Below are positions 32,715 through 40,162 of a DNA stretch of 64,000 nucleotides, piece after piece; position 1 is the first letter of the stretch, and every line of letters begins with the position of its first letter. Below the pieces are notes generated by a model, which was not told the origin of the DNA, ran no database searches, and saw nothing but the letters and a program-made list of their open reading frames with translations. The position numbers and the translations under genes were made by a program. The DNA is from a virus: IMG/VR virus record IMGVR_UViG_3300044997_001199, positions 62,001 to 126,000 of that record; one strand, written 5' to 3'.

Positions 32715-33497
32715 TTATTGATCACGGTGCTGCCGTATGGCTTCGGTGATTTCTGGAGCCACGCGATGCGGTATGTTGACTGACACTTTTACAAATGCAT
32801 CTCCCTGTTGTCCCTGTTGGTTTTTCAGTCCGCAGCCGCGCAATCTCAGCAGGGTCCCGGGCTGACAACCGGCTGGGATCTGCGTGACCAATGAGTTGTT
32901 GTAGATGTCCGACAGTTCCAGGCTTCCGCCCAGTATTAGATCCCAGATCAAAATTTTGCGTTCGGTGACAAGGTTCAACCCTTGTCGTTCCCACCGCGAA
33001 TCTGGGCGTATACGGAACTGTATCATCAGGTCCAGACCATTGGGGCCCAGGCCTGCATACTGTACGTTGGCGCCGTCGTCGATGCCCTGTGGTATAGTGA
33101 TGTCAATGGCCGAAATTTCTTGATTGGTGCTCACAGTCACGGTTCTGTTGCCACCAACCGCAATGTCATAGAGAGATACCCAGAGTGTCATCCTTACATG
33201 ATTGCGTCGCGCCTGTGTTTGTGCAAAGCTCTGATTGCGAAAAACATCAAAAATGTTGTTAAAGTCAAACCTATGAGTTCCGAAATCAAATCTAAAAGTA
33301 TTGGATCCGCCGGAATCATATTCCTGGCGTCGCTGTGCATCTCCCAGTACATTATAGGCACTTTGTATTTCCTGGAACTGCTTGGTGTTGCCGCCGCGAT
33401 CAGGATGATGCTGGCTGGCCAATCGACGATAGGCACGCTTGATTTCTTCGGCGCTGGCAGTGCGAGGTACACTCAACACGCTGTAATGATCTTGCAT
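32715..33497 (-). CDS. dnaJ: DnaJ/CbpA-like co-chaperone
   Basis: The 260-residue protein has a J domain (1-65) with HPD at 31-33 and YNVLGDAQRRQEYD. There is no Cys-rich zinc domain, and a DnaJ C-terminal substrate domain follows (VTVSTNQEISAIDITIPQGIDDG, RKILIWDLILGGSLEL, LLRLRGCGLKNQQGQQGDAF). It is thus CbpA-like and would stimulate host DnaK. A TTGATC-17-TATAAT promoter (33505-33533) would start transcription close to the ATG. It precedes clpA, making a chaperone/unfoldase pair. Confidence 0.93.
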   Translation of the reverse strand: MQDHYSVLSVPRTASAEEIKRAYRRLASQHHPDRGGNTKQFQEIQSAYNVLGDAQRRQEYDSGGSNTFRFDFGTHRFDFNNIFDVFRNQSFAQTQARRNHVRMTLWVSLYDIAVGGNRTVTVSTNQEISAIDITIPQGIDDGANVQYAGLGPNGLDLMIQFRIRPDSRWERQGLNLVTERKILIWDLILGGSLELSDIYNNSLVTQIPAGCQPGTLLRLRGCGLKNQQGQQGDAFVKVSVNIPHRVAPEITEAIRQHRDQ

Positions 33498-33504
33498 AAC
33501 CGTA

Positions 33505-33533
33505 ATTATACAGTGCTAGTCGTTGACGATCAA
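33505..33533 (-). promoter_or_regulatory. Sigma70-like promoter before dnaJ
   Basis: TTGATC (33528-33533), 17-bp spacer, TATAAT (33505-33510). The start site would fall about at the dnaJ ATG (33497), so the message may be leaderless. Confidence 0.55.
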
Positions 33534-33856
33534 ATAAATTCTTTCTTTTCTGGCGAAACCGTCGATGGTGTCGGGGTCTGCATGTTGGCTATCTTTTCCT
33601 GGCCGCGACTCCAGACAGCTATGCCTAACACAGCACCCATGGCCATATGGAACAGTCCTGCACCCTGCAAGGTCAATGGTTCCCATTGGCGGAAAGCATC
33701 GTTGGAGGGTGAGTTTTCCCAAAACTGTAGGACCGACCATAGTATGGGGAACAATATGAAGTCTGTGATGCACACACACATGTACATCCAACCCATGGCT
33801 GGACGCCACTTGGTATTCATCCAATCTTCATTTTTTTGCTGCGAGCTGAGTGCCAT
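33530..33856 (-). CDS. Holin, 3-TM type
   Basis: The 108-residue protein starts at an ATG (33854-33856) with GAGGAG 7 nt upstream. It has WRPAMGWMYMCVCITDFILF, then FPILWSVLQFW, and LTLQGAGLFHMAMGAVLGIAVW: two to three membrane segments, with charged ends. The W-R-P-x-x-G-W...GAGLFHMAMGAVLG pattern is that of the phage 3-TM holin group (PF11351-like, recalled). It permeabilises the inner membrane at lysis. A TAAATAC box lies 18 nt upstream. Endolysin and spanins follow upstream on the same strand. Confidence 0.85.
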   Translation of the reverse strand: MALSSQQKNEDWMNTKWRPAMGWMYMCVCITDFILFPILWSVLQFWENSPSNDAFRQWEPLTLQGAGLFHMAMGAVLGIAVWSRGQEKIANMQTPTPSTVSPEKKEFI

Positions 33857-33874
33857 GTTCAACTCCTCTACGGG

Positions 33875-33880
33875 TATTTA
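33875..33880 (-). promoter_or_regulatory. Late-type TAAATAC box before holin
   Basis: Minus-strand TTAAATAC, 18 nt before the holin ATG, with GAGGAG in the short leader. It would drive holin late. Confidence 0.55.
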
Positions 33881-33904
33881 ACGTGGCTCAACGGTTATAA
33901 ACAG

Positions 33905-34153
33905 CTACAATAAAGAAATCACTGCTCGAGATATAGTGTGTAGGTCAGCCACTGCTGTGGCTTCGTCGGCGGTCCTGGCCATGGTGGTCAATGCCGACAA
34001 GTCACCAAGGAGACTCTGGTATTCCTGAGCCGTGAGTTTGCCCTGACTCAGCGCCATAGCATAGTTGCTCACAGTCTGTGCATATTCGGCTATGCGCGGG
34101 TTGGAATGTTCTCTGTAGGGCGCCAGCTGTTGTATCTGTTGATTGATGGTCAT
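33905..34153 (-). CDS. Small helical protein in the lysis cassette
   Basis: The 82-residue protein is helical: QIQQLAPYREHSNPRIAEYA, LTAQEYQSLLGDLSALTTMA. It has no membrane segment or signal. Its ATG overlaps the lipoprotein stop (ATGA). I recall similar small proteins beside phage lysis genes. The role is unknown; it might act as a lysis regulator by position only. Confidence 0.6.
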   Translation of the reverse strand: MTINQQIQQLAPYREHSNPRIAEYAQTVSNYAMALSQGKLTAQEYQSLLGDLSALTTMARTADEATAVADLHTISRAVISLL

Positions 34154-34554
34154 TCTGGTTTTTCTCCGGTGTGCTTCATCAGGATTTCAGCGGCCTTGAT
34201 GATATTTTTTGATCTTTCGCGACAGAAGAATTCTGACATGGTATCTCGATACTGTGTGTCCGTGGCCAGATCTCTCAGAGACTTTGTCAGTTCGGTGGTT
34301 CTTGAATTGTAAGGGCGACCACCGACATACAGTGCTAAACGGTCAGCCTTGCGTGCGATGTTTCGGGCAGATTCCACAGCCTGGGCAAAATTTTCGCACT
34401 GTGGAGTCATGGATCGAGCCTCGGCCACGAGATCCACAGTCATGGCATACTCGGTGGAATCAAATCGATGAAATCTGCCCAGTAGGCCATCGGCCGTGCT
34501 CGTACAACCAGTCAATGCAACCATGGCAACAACACTAAGGAGTTTTGGGCTCAT
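34150..34554 (-). CDS. Lipoprotein in the lysis cassette
   Basis: The 134-residue protein has a short signal peptide MSPKLLSVVAMVALTGC with the lipobox LTGC (C17). The mature part is polar and helical with two cysteines (QCENF, FFCRERS). It overlaps the next lipoprotein gene by 20 nt. Outer-membrane attachment is likely (Ser/Thr after Cys). It may be a second o-spanin-like or lysis-associated lipoprotein; the better o-spanin candidate is the neighbour that overlaps the i-spanin. Confidence 0.7.
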   Translation of the reverse strand: MSPKLLSVVAMVALTGCTSTADGLLGRFHRFDSTEYAMTVDLVAEARSMTPQCENFAQAVESARNIARKADRLALYVGGRPYNSRTTELTKSLRDLATDTQYRDTMSEFFCRERSKNIIKAAEILMKHTGEKPE

Positions 34555-34912
34555 AGTATTCTTTCATCTTGAGAATCACTGTGCGCTGTTGTGCCATGTG
34601 ATTGCGGATGGTCGCGAAATCCACACTGAGTTGTTCGTATCCGACGTCCGTGATGGCAAACAACACTGCTTCGTTGCCAGACTCTGTGATCTCTTTCCAC
34701 ACCTGCTGTATGTTGTCAGGAGTTACGATGCGCCAACGCACTGGGTGCAGTTGCAGTGCTGCGGGCTCCTCGAGATTCAGTGGCACGCGATCCACGGGTT
34801 TGGTATCGCACTGTATCTGGCGTAAATCACTCCAACTGCATGCACTAAGGCTGATAGTTAGGATTAGCGAGATTAGGACATTCGGGGTTGATTTCATTGG
34901 GTTTCTTTGCAT
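34535..34912 (-). CDS. Outer-membrane spanin lipoprotein (Rz1-like)
   Basis: The 125-residue protein (ATG at 34912; another at 34897) has signal STPNVLISLILTISLSACSW with lipobox LSAC. Its first 68 nt lie inside the i-spanin gene in another frame, the classic Rz/Rz1 overlap. The mature part includes a Pro/Leu-containing segment and a helical end. With the i-spanin it would bridge inner and outer membranes to fuse them at lysis. It is larger than typical Rz1 proteins. Confidence 0.68.
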   Translation of the reverse strand: MQRNPMKSTPNVLISLILTISLSACSWSDLRQIQCDTKPVDRVPLNLEEPAALQLHPVRWRIVTPDNIQQVWKEITESGNEAVLFAITDVGYEQLSVDFATIRNHMAQQRTVILKMKEYYEPKTP

Positions 34913-35330
34913 TGATTTCTTTCTCGGTCAACGTAGCACCACTGGCGATCTCCATACAGCGATAGGCATTGTTGGTACCTTGGTTTATTTTTTTTTCTAC
35001 CAGAGAAAGTTTCTCGGTGGCCAAGTCAGACAATGACACTGCGTTGCCGTTGACATCTGTGCGATTTTGTAGACGGTCGCGGAGGTTAGCCACTTCTCGA
35101 TTCTGTTGTCGCACAGCAGCCGACAGTTCGCGACGCAAGCGCTGACCGTTGGTAACATCCTGCTGTATTTGATCAATGACTTGGCGCTGCTGTTCCACTG
35201 TCGTGATCAGTGTGGCATTGTTGGCTTCACTGGTAGCAAGATCGGCCCGGAGACTCTGCACATAGGCATAGATGCCCAGGGCAGCCATGACCACGATCAA
35301 CAACACCACCAGCTTGGCCTGTGCGAACAT
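34845..35330 (-). CDS. Inner-membrane spanin (Rz-like)
   Basis: The 161-residue protein has one N-terminal membrane anchor (KLVVLLIVVMAALGIYAYV), then a long coiled coil (about 28-110, with QQRQVIDQIQQDVTNGQRL) and a polar Cys-containing C-terminal tail ENEINPECPN-like (NEINPECPNLANPNYQP). This is the layout of i-spanins. The start abuts the endolysin stop with no gap. It overlaps the o-spanin gene by 68 nt. Confidence 0.8.
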   Translation of the reverse strand: MFAQAKLVVLLIVVMAALGIYAYVQSLRADLATSEANNATLITTVEQQRQVIDQIQQDVTNGQRLRRELSAAVRQQNREVANLRDRLQNRTDVNGNAVSLSDLATEKLSLVEKKINQGTNNAYRCMEIASGATLTEKEINAKKPNEINPECPNLANPNYQP

Positions 35331-35798
35331 TTACTTGATGAGACCCGGTTTGTACACAGTTTTGCCGCCTTCTTTGAGTGCAGTCAACACTTGTTTTCTC
35401 TGTGGCCCACTGCGCTTGAGACTGACATGTACCCAGCCCGAATCGGGCACACCGGGAGTGTAAAATTCCAGGATCAACTGGTCAAATTCCATGTTGTCTT
35501 GTATCCATTTGGCCAGATCATAGTTAGGCAAACCGGGACATTCGATGTCGGCTGCTTCACCATTGCAGTGCTGGCTGGTTGCAGCTCCGCCCACGGCCTT
35601 GTTGAGCTCAGGGCCGCGATATCCTGAATTGATGGTCAGTGGACGCTTCATGGCAGTGCGCACCGGCTGCACGATCTTGGTCACTAGATTTTTAAGATTT
35701 TCGAGATGTTCGCCACGTGGGGTATTGTCCAGACCCAGGCGCGCGCCGGTCTGGCTCTTGGTAAATTCGGTAAGTGTGAAGTTTTCGCTGAGCTGCAT
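35331..35798 (-). CDS. Peptidase M15 endolysin
   Basis: The 155-residue protein has the M15 zinc-peptidase motifs: NSGYRGPELNKAVGG (R61 region), SQHCNGEAADIE with H77 and D84 as zinc ligands, and WVHVS with H124. It cuts peptide cross-links of peptidoglycan. No signal peptide, so it depends on the holin. TAAATAA box at 35818-35823; GGGGGA before the ATG. It is the first gene of the minus-strand lysis cassette. Confidence 0.93.
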   Translation of the reverse strand: MQLSENFTLTEFTKSQTGARLGLDNTPRGEHLENLKNLVTKIVQPVRTAMKRPLTINSGYRGPELNKAVGGAATSQHCNGEAADIECPGLPNYDLAKWIQDNMEFDQLILEFYTPGVPDSGWVHVSLKRSGPQRKQVLTALKEGGKTVYKPGLIK

Positions 35799-35816
35799 GT
35801 TGACATATCCCCCAGT

Positions 35817-36248
35817 TTATTTATTGAATATGTCTTTTATGAGTTGTTGCGCCCAGTGTTTTGCATTTTGATTGGGTATCACGCGATCGCACCGGACCGG
35901 TGGTTGAAACACGCTGTCGGTATCAGGGAACCTACTGCTGACCAGGGTGTCCATATATACAAGAAAATCTGCGGCAAAAATTTCACGCTGTTTGGGCAAA
36001 GGTGCTACAAAATCTGCCACTACGATGTCAGTAACAGCAAGGTCAGCTGCATCGCGTATGCGCTGTGCCTGCCGCAAACGCCCGGCTTCGGTAAAGTCCC
36101 AATCGTTGAACTGTGCGCGTATTTCATCAGCATTGAGATGCGTCACTGTTTTGCCATGGTCTTTGAGGGCACGAACAAGTTCTCGAGCAAGAAAAGTTTT
36201 GCCTGATCCCGGCAGCCCCATAATGAGAATACGAAATGGTTGCTTCAT
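35817..36248 (-). CDS. P-loop kinase, adenylylsulfate-kinase-like
   Basis: The start MKQPFRILIMGLPGSGKT is set by an ATGA overlap with the oxygenase stop; a longer upstream frame is rejected. The 143-residue protein has the Walker A GLPGSGKT (11-18), VTHLNADEIRAQFNDWDF and GRLRQAQRI, patterns of APS kinase (CysC), which makes PAPS. It is a little shorter than CysC (about 180-200). Next to three sulfotransferase-like genes, a PAPS supply role makes sense. Other small-molecule kinases are possible. Confidence 0.72.
   Translation of the reverse strand: MKQPFRILIMGLPGSGKTFLARELVRALKDHGKTVTHLNADEIRAQFNDWDFTEAGRLRQAQRIRDAADLAVTDIVVADFVAPLPKQREIFAADFLVYMDTLVSSRFPDTDSVFQPPVRCDRVIPNQNAKHWAQQLIKDIFNK
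35818..35825 (-). promoter_or_regulatory. Late-type AATAAATA box before endolysin
   Basis: Minus-strand AATAAATA, 19 nt before the endolysin ATG (35798), with GGGGGA in the leader. Confidence 0.5.
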
Positions 36249-36916
36249 ATCAGATGCTCCCGGCAATTCGCAAGATAGTCGATGAAATCCTGTGTGGACG
36301 CAGTGCGGACTCCGGTGATCTGCAGTGTGCACCGAGGTACATGCCCGGCATTGGCCGTGCAATGCGGAACATTTTGCCAATCAAAGGTAGTGATATCGCC
36401 GCGATACCAACCGCTGTGATTATGGTTACCGTACTGCCAAAAGTGTCCGGGTTTCCAGTCCTCGAGTTGGATCATGATCCTGATCACTCGCTCGGGATTC
36501 TCGGGACACCACTTGCTCAACTTGTCAATGTGTAGATTCCACACCTGACCGGGTCGCTGTATGTGCAGGCGAGTCATGGAATTTTCCAAAACAAACAAAT
36601 CTACCATGCGCTGGAACACTGGTTCGATCTTCCAGTCTAGATCCGTGATTTCACTGTCTCGTGCCATGCCAATAGTGTCGAGATCATGATGTTCTTTTTC
36701 AAGATCCTGGGTTGGTATATCGGCGGTTTGAGACTTGTATCCCCGGGTGGCCCAGGTAGCCGGAGCAGATCTCTGCTTGGCTTGCTCTAGTTCCTGATCC
36801 CAAGATCCCGAGAATCGTCCCAGATACTGCACACAATCCCATCGAGGATCATGCGTTTGAGTATCAAAATGATATTTGCTGGAACTGCGAGTTTCTTGCC
36901 AACTGCTGTTGCTCAT
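36245..36916 (-). CDS. 2-oxoglutarate/Fe(II) oxygenase (Asp/Asn hydroxylase-like)
   Basis: The 223-residue protein has the double-stranded beta-helix core: RLHIQRPGQVWNLHIDKL with iron ligands H129 and D131, then IRIMIQLEDWKPGHFWQYG, FDWQNVPHCTANAG with H185, and PRCTLQITG with R195 for 2-oxoglutarate. All ligands are present. Such proteins hydroxylate protein or small-molecule substrates; I recall homologs in T4-like marine phages. It lies between the kinase and sulfotransferase-like genes with 4-nt overlaps. Confidence 0.85.
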   Translation of the reverse strand: MSNSSWQETRSSSKYHFDTQTHDPRWDCVQYLGRFSGSWDQELEQAKQRSAPATWATRGYKSQTADIPTQDLEKEHHDLDTIGMARDSEITDLDWKIEPVFQRMVDLFVLENSMTRLHIQRPGQVWNLHIDKLSKWCPENPERVIRIMIQLEDWKPGHFWQYGNHNHSGWYRGDITTFDWQNVPHCTANAGHVPRCTLQITGVRTASTQDFIDYLANCREHLI

Positions 36917-37536
36917 AGCACGTAGACCTCGACATCGGACTTTTTGTAGTCTTGTTGATATTCAGCAGGCGGTGATGCAATGCCCAGTTCCGCACACAGT
37001 CGATGATTGTTGTTTACTGACCGAGCACTGTGATTTTTTAATGCCTGGGCCAGATCGGCATTTTGTTGATCGATTATGTGTCCCATGTTCCTGAGATTTT
37101 TATAGTATTTGTCATATCGAGGATAGGTGATATCAAATTCTCCGCAGCGCACCCACCATCCCAGGCAAGCGTCGTTGGGACGCGTCACAGCGACAATGGG
37201 CGAATGGGGCCAGGTCTTTTTGAGAAAATCGATGTGATGTGCAAACACGTGACTTTTTACGATTCTCACGCCCCGCTGATTCGAAAATGGGCGGTCAAAT
37301 TCTTTCTCACACTGGTCAGCACGGTGCTGGTCTAGATTCAAAAACCAATCTCCAAATTCCATGCCTGGATCATAATATGCACCGAGATGCATGAGTTCGC
37401 GATAACCGGTGGCATCGTGATAGTATGTGCGTTCATCGGAGTAGTCGCTGCGGTCGACATCGGGCGAATAGTAAATGTTTTTTATGACCGAGCTCCACTT
37501 GGAACCCGGAGCTCCAGCCACAAAAATGTATTTCAT
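36913..37536 (-). CDS. P-loop sulfotransferase-like protein
   Basis: The start MKYIFVAGAPGSKWSSV is chosen by ATGA coupling. The 207-residue protein has a glycine-rich loop GAPGSKWSS (8-16) in the position where sulfotransferases hold the PAPS 5'-phosphosulfate, then VRIVKSHVFAHHIDFLKKTW and PIVAVTRPNDACLGWWVRCGEFD, similar to the 3'-phosphate-binding block. I recall the family from marine phages. Adjacent to two paralogous P-loop proteins. Sulfation of a phage or host glycan is inference. Confidence 0.68.
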   Translation of the reverse strand: MKYIFVAGAPGSKWSSVIKNIYYSPDVDRSDYSDERTYYHDATGYRELMHLGAYYDPGMEFGDWFLNLDQHRADQCEKEFDRPFSNQRGVRIVKSHVFAHHIDFLKKTWPHSPIVAVTRPNDACLGWWVRCGEFDITYPRYDKYYKNLRNMGHIIDQQNADLAQALKNHSARSVNNNHRLCAELGIASPPAEYQQDYKKSDVEVYVL

Positions 37537-38183
37537 GACGTGGTCTTTCGTTGATCTCGCGGACGTATGCCGTTCCATACCTGCTGATCCAACCAATACT
37601 GATCAACATGAGTAACATACTTGGAATTGGGATCCTGATCTAAGAACTTAAAGATATCAGGATGATCTACGCCAATCGGGAAATCCAATATCCTGGCAAG
37701 GTATCGTAGATAGTTGTGTCGATGTGCAAACAGGGATTCGGTGCTGATAAAATGCACAGGAAATTCACTGGACAACAGGTATTGATAGTAATCCAGCGCA
37801 ATGGGAGTGGTACACTCCTTGCGAACACGCAGTTGCTGTTCGCGATTGATCGTGGCGTCGCGGCAGATAATGGCAATGGTAGTTTCCACTCCAAGCCTCA
37901 ATGAGTGCCGGGCCATTTCCAAGATTTTTGGAATATGACGAACACCATCATAATAAAACGGGCAACTCACATTGGCCAGCCAATAGTCCGGGCCGTTAAA
38001 ATGCTCCAATGAAAGCTGTTCGGGATGTATCCAGTAGTCTGCAAATGGTTCTTCGTCGCTGGGTATCCAATAGTGATCCAGTAGACTTTTCCAGCCACCT
38101 ACCTGTTCGGCAGTGCTGAAAATCCTGCTGAACAAGTGGTTACCGCTGCCCTGTGGCCCGGTCACGATCAATAATTTTTTCAT
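37533..38183 (-). CDS. P-loop sulfotransferase-like protein, tandem paralog A
   Basis: The 216-residue protein starts MKKLLIVTGPQGSGNHLFSR (GPQGSGNH at 9-16) and continues VGGWKSLLDHYW, with later HSLRLGVETTIAIICRDATI and FISTESLF-like blocks. It is clearly a paralog of the next gene (shared TGPQG-(S/A)-GNHL(F/W)S, GW-K-(S/T)-LL, and ATI/AIAVI...RD). The loop is not a standard Walker A (no Lys-Ser/Thr), which fits sulfotransferase-type rather than kinase chemistry. Function not shown. Confidence 0.65.
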   Translation of the reverse strand: MKKLLIVTGPQGSGNHLFSRIFSTAEQVGGWKSLLDHYWIPSDEEPFADYWIHPEQLSLEHFNGPDYWLANVSCPFYYDGVRHIPKILEMARHSLRLGVETTIAIICRDATINREQQLRVRKECTTPIALDYYQYLLSSEFPVHFISTESLFAHRHNYLRYLARILDFPIGVDHPDIFKFLDQDPNSKYVTHVDQYWLDQQVWNGIRPRDQRKTTS

Positions 38184-38824
38184 GGTTTTTCTTTGAAAAC
38201 TAGGCCCAGTTGATTGCCTTGATCCAGCACACAGGGTCCCACTTCGTGTATATACTTAGCGTTGGCATCGTCTTGCAAAATCTTCTCTAATCGATCATCC
38301 GCCCAGGCCACTGGAATGTTCACGGCCAGCTGCTTGAGATAGCGGTGTCGATAGAGATACAACAGTTCGTAACTCAAAAACACGATGTCGCTGAACGAGT
38401 CAAGTTGGTCCAACAAAAGGTCCACAGTGGAACGAGTGCGTATCCTTGTCTGCTGATAGCGCAAAATGTTTTGATCACGGCCTATCACTGCGATTGCTGT
38501 GGAGACGCCCTGACACTGTACCGCAGCAACAAAATCTTTCACATCAGGCACCCACAATGGATTTAGATCACTGCCGGGTATGCCCAGCGGGACACTGATA
38601 CTGGTAAAATAATAATCGCTCTGAGACCAGTCAAATGAGTCTAGGCCAGCAGTGTCTCTCCAGCACGATGCAAACGGTTCGGCAAATCTGTGGGCTTCCC
38701 AGTAGTTTTCCAACAGTGTTTTCCAACCAAAAACCTCTGGGTGCAGGCTGAATACCTTGCTCCACAAATGATTGCCAGCTCCTTGCGGACCAGTCAATAT
38801 CAACATCTGTTTGGTGATGTTCAT
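38180..38824 (-). CDS. P-loop sulfotransferase-like protein, tandem paralog B
   Basis: The 214-residue protein starts MNITKQMLILTGPQGAGNHL (GPQGAGNH at 12-19) and shares GW-K-T-LLENYW and STAIAVIGRDQNILRYQQTRIR with its downstream neighbour, so the pair arose by tandem duplication. It overlaps both neighbours by 4 nt. The two copies may act on different acceptors. Sulfotransferase identity rests on loop shape and context. Confidence 0.65.
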   Translation of the reverse strand: MNITKQMLILTGPQGAGNHLWSKVFSLHPEVFGWKTLLENYWEAHRFAEPFASCWRDTAGLDSFDWSQSDYYFTSISVPLGIPGSDLNPLWVPDVKDFVAAVQCQGVSTAIAVIGRDQNILRYQQTRIRTRSTVDLLLDQLDSFSDIVFLSYELLYLYRHRYLKQLAVNIPVAWADDRLEKILQDDANAKYIHEVGPCVLDQGNQLGLVFKEKP

Positions 38825-39369
38825 ATTTTAATTAGTTGCTGTATTTCCGAAGGTAAAAAAGGATCTTGCATTCTTTCAGGATGCCACACGATTCCGGCCA
38901 TGGCACCGTCGATCCAGGCCTCGCAGTGTCCCTGTGGATCCCGGGCCAGACAATGTGCCGACGAGTGCAGAGTCACAATGGCTTGATTGTGGTAGCTGTT
39001 GACTTTTATATCAAGCCCTAGATAGTTGATTGAGTGTTCACAGTCCAGGTGCCCGTCGCAAGACTCGACCTGTCCGCCCAGCACATCGGTCAACATAAAC
39101 GCTCCGTGGCATATTCCCAGTATGGGCTTGCATTGTTGCATCATCAGCGAGGCAACACGAAACTCCACAGAGCGGCGGATTGCACTGTCATCGCCGCCAG
39201 TGATAATCAAGGCATCGACACTATCGGTCAACGCTTCAAAATCTTGTTCGAGTGTGTTGGGTATAAAAACGAACCTATGACCCTTGAGGAACTTGTACCA
39301 GACCTGTTCCAGAGAATCATAGGCTCGTCCGCGATGATAGAGAACCCGTTGAGTGATCCCTATCTTCAA
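38821..39369 (-). CDS. Class I glutamine amidotransferase-like protein (C26-type)
   Basis: I place the start at TTG (39367-39369), one base after the preceding stop. An earlier in-frame ATG would add a signal-like stretch that merely overlaps the neighbour and is rejected. The 182-residue protein begins LKIGITQRVLYH and has IITGGDDS, the nucleophile elbow LGICHGAF (C87), and GIVWHPE (H163, E165): a complete catalytic triad. C26-type enzymes hydrolyse gamma-glutamyl amides; an amide-donor role in sugar modification is also possible. Confidence 0.85.
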   Translation of the reverse strand: MKIGITQRVLYHRGRAYDSLEQVWYKFLKGHRFVFIPNTLEQDFEALTDSVDALIITGGDDSAIRRSVEFRVASLMMQQCKPILGICHGAFMLTDVLGGQVESCDGHLDCEHSINYLGLDIKVNSYHNQAIVTLHSSAHCLARDPQGHCEAWIDGAMAGIVWHPERMQDPFLPSEIQQLIKI

Positions 39370-39370
39370 T

Positions 39371-40069
39371 TCACCAGCCGTATGCGTTGGCGACCAAATC
39401 ACGGCCTGCAGTAGCAGCAGTGGTATTGCGGCAAGAAATCTCATAGAGATCACGACGCATTGCAGCTACCAGTTGCGAAATACGATCTTGCACTGCCGGA
39501 TCGTTGGTCAGTTCGGCCAGACGACGCGCACCGATTTTGGCATGGAAGCCTTCGTCACGGGCGATCTTGGCATAGTGACTAGCGATGAACTGATCTTCGA
39601 TGCAGCGAGCCATTTCGTCCCATACTGCTTCGGCACGACCTTCGGCTACCAGTTGATACGCAGCCAGAGCGGCTTCGTCATTTTGTGCATCGTACTTTTC
39701 CAGCAGCGAAGCACCCTTGGCAGTGGGGTTGGCAGTTTCAGCAGCGATTGCGGCTTCAACATCAACCGGTGCGCCAGTGATGTGTTCGATCACTTCCTTG
39801 ACCATGCGGAAGTGACGAGCTTCGTCCTGTGCTTGCTTGGTCAGAAGTTCCAGTTCAACTGGATCGGTATCAGCAGGCAATTCGGCGATGGCACGGCTGA
39901 TTTCTACCATGTTCATGCGCTCGTTGACCATACGACCAATGAAGTGTTCGACCAATTCTTCTTGAGCAGGCTGGCTCTCAAAGTATGCACGAACATTGTG
40001 TTGACTGGCTTGAAAAAGTGCTTGATTGTCTTGAACAATCTTTTCCACAAACTGTTTTCCTGTAAGCAT
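39371..40069 (-). CDS. Ferritin-like di-iron protein
   Basis: The 232-residue helical protein has candidate di-iron ligands: E50 in NERMNMVE, E83xxH86 in DEARHFRM, acids near 143-158, and E173xxH176 in RDEGFHAK. This is the two-ExxH pattern of the ferritin-like superfamily. A strong ribosome site AAGGAG precedes the ATG, implying high expression. It might be an oxygenase, oxidase or iron-handling protein; the substrate is unknown. An AT-rich spacer with a TAAATA box (40138-40143) lies upstream. Confidence 0.78.
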   Translation of the reverse strand: MLTGKQFVEKIVQDNQALFQASQHNVRAYFESQPAQEELVEHFIGRMVNERMNMVEISRAIAELPADTDPVELELLTKQAQDEARHFRMVKEVIEHITGAPVDVEAAIAAETANPTAKGASLLEKYDAQNDEAALAAYQLVAEGRAEAVWDEMARCIEDQFIASHYAKIARDEGFHAKIGARRLAELTNDPAVQDRISQLVAAMRRDLYEISCRNTTAATAGRDLVANAYGW

Positions 40070-40137
40070 TACAATCTCCTTGATATATAATTATGAAAAA
40101 CAGCAAATATCAAAAAATTTTGATTCTTTGCTAGATT

Positions 40138-40143
40138 TATTTA
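40138..40143 (-). promoter_or_regulatory. Possible late-type box before ferritin-like gene
   Basis: Minus-strand ATAAATAA about 68 nt before the ATG at 40069, in an AT-rich divergent spacer; weaker evidence than the short-spaced boxes. Confidence 0.35.
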
Positions 40144-40162
40144 TCAAACTGGAAAAAATATC

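Noticed and set aside
39370-39453. Signal-peptide-like extension (FLAAIPLLLLQAV) of the glutamine amidotransferase
   Set aside because: It lies in the coding sequence of the ferritin-like gene in another frame; the TTG just after that stop is the better start.
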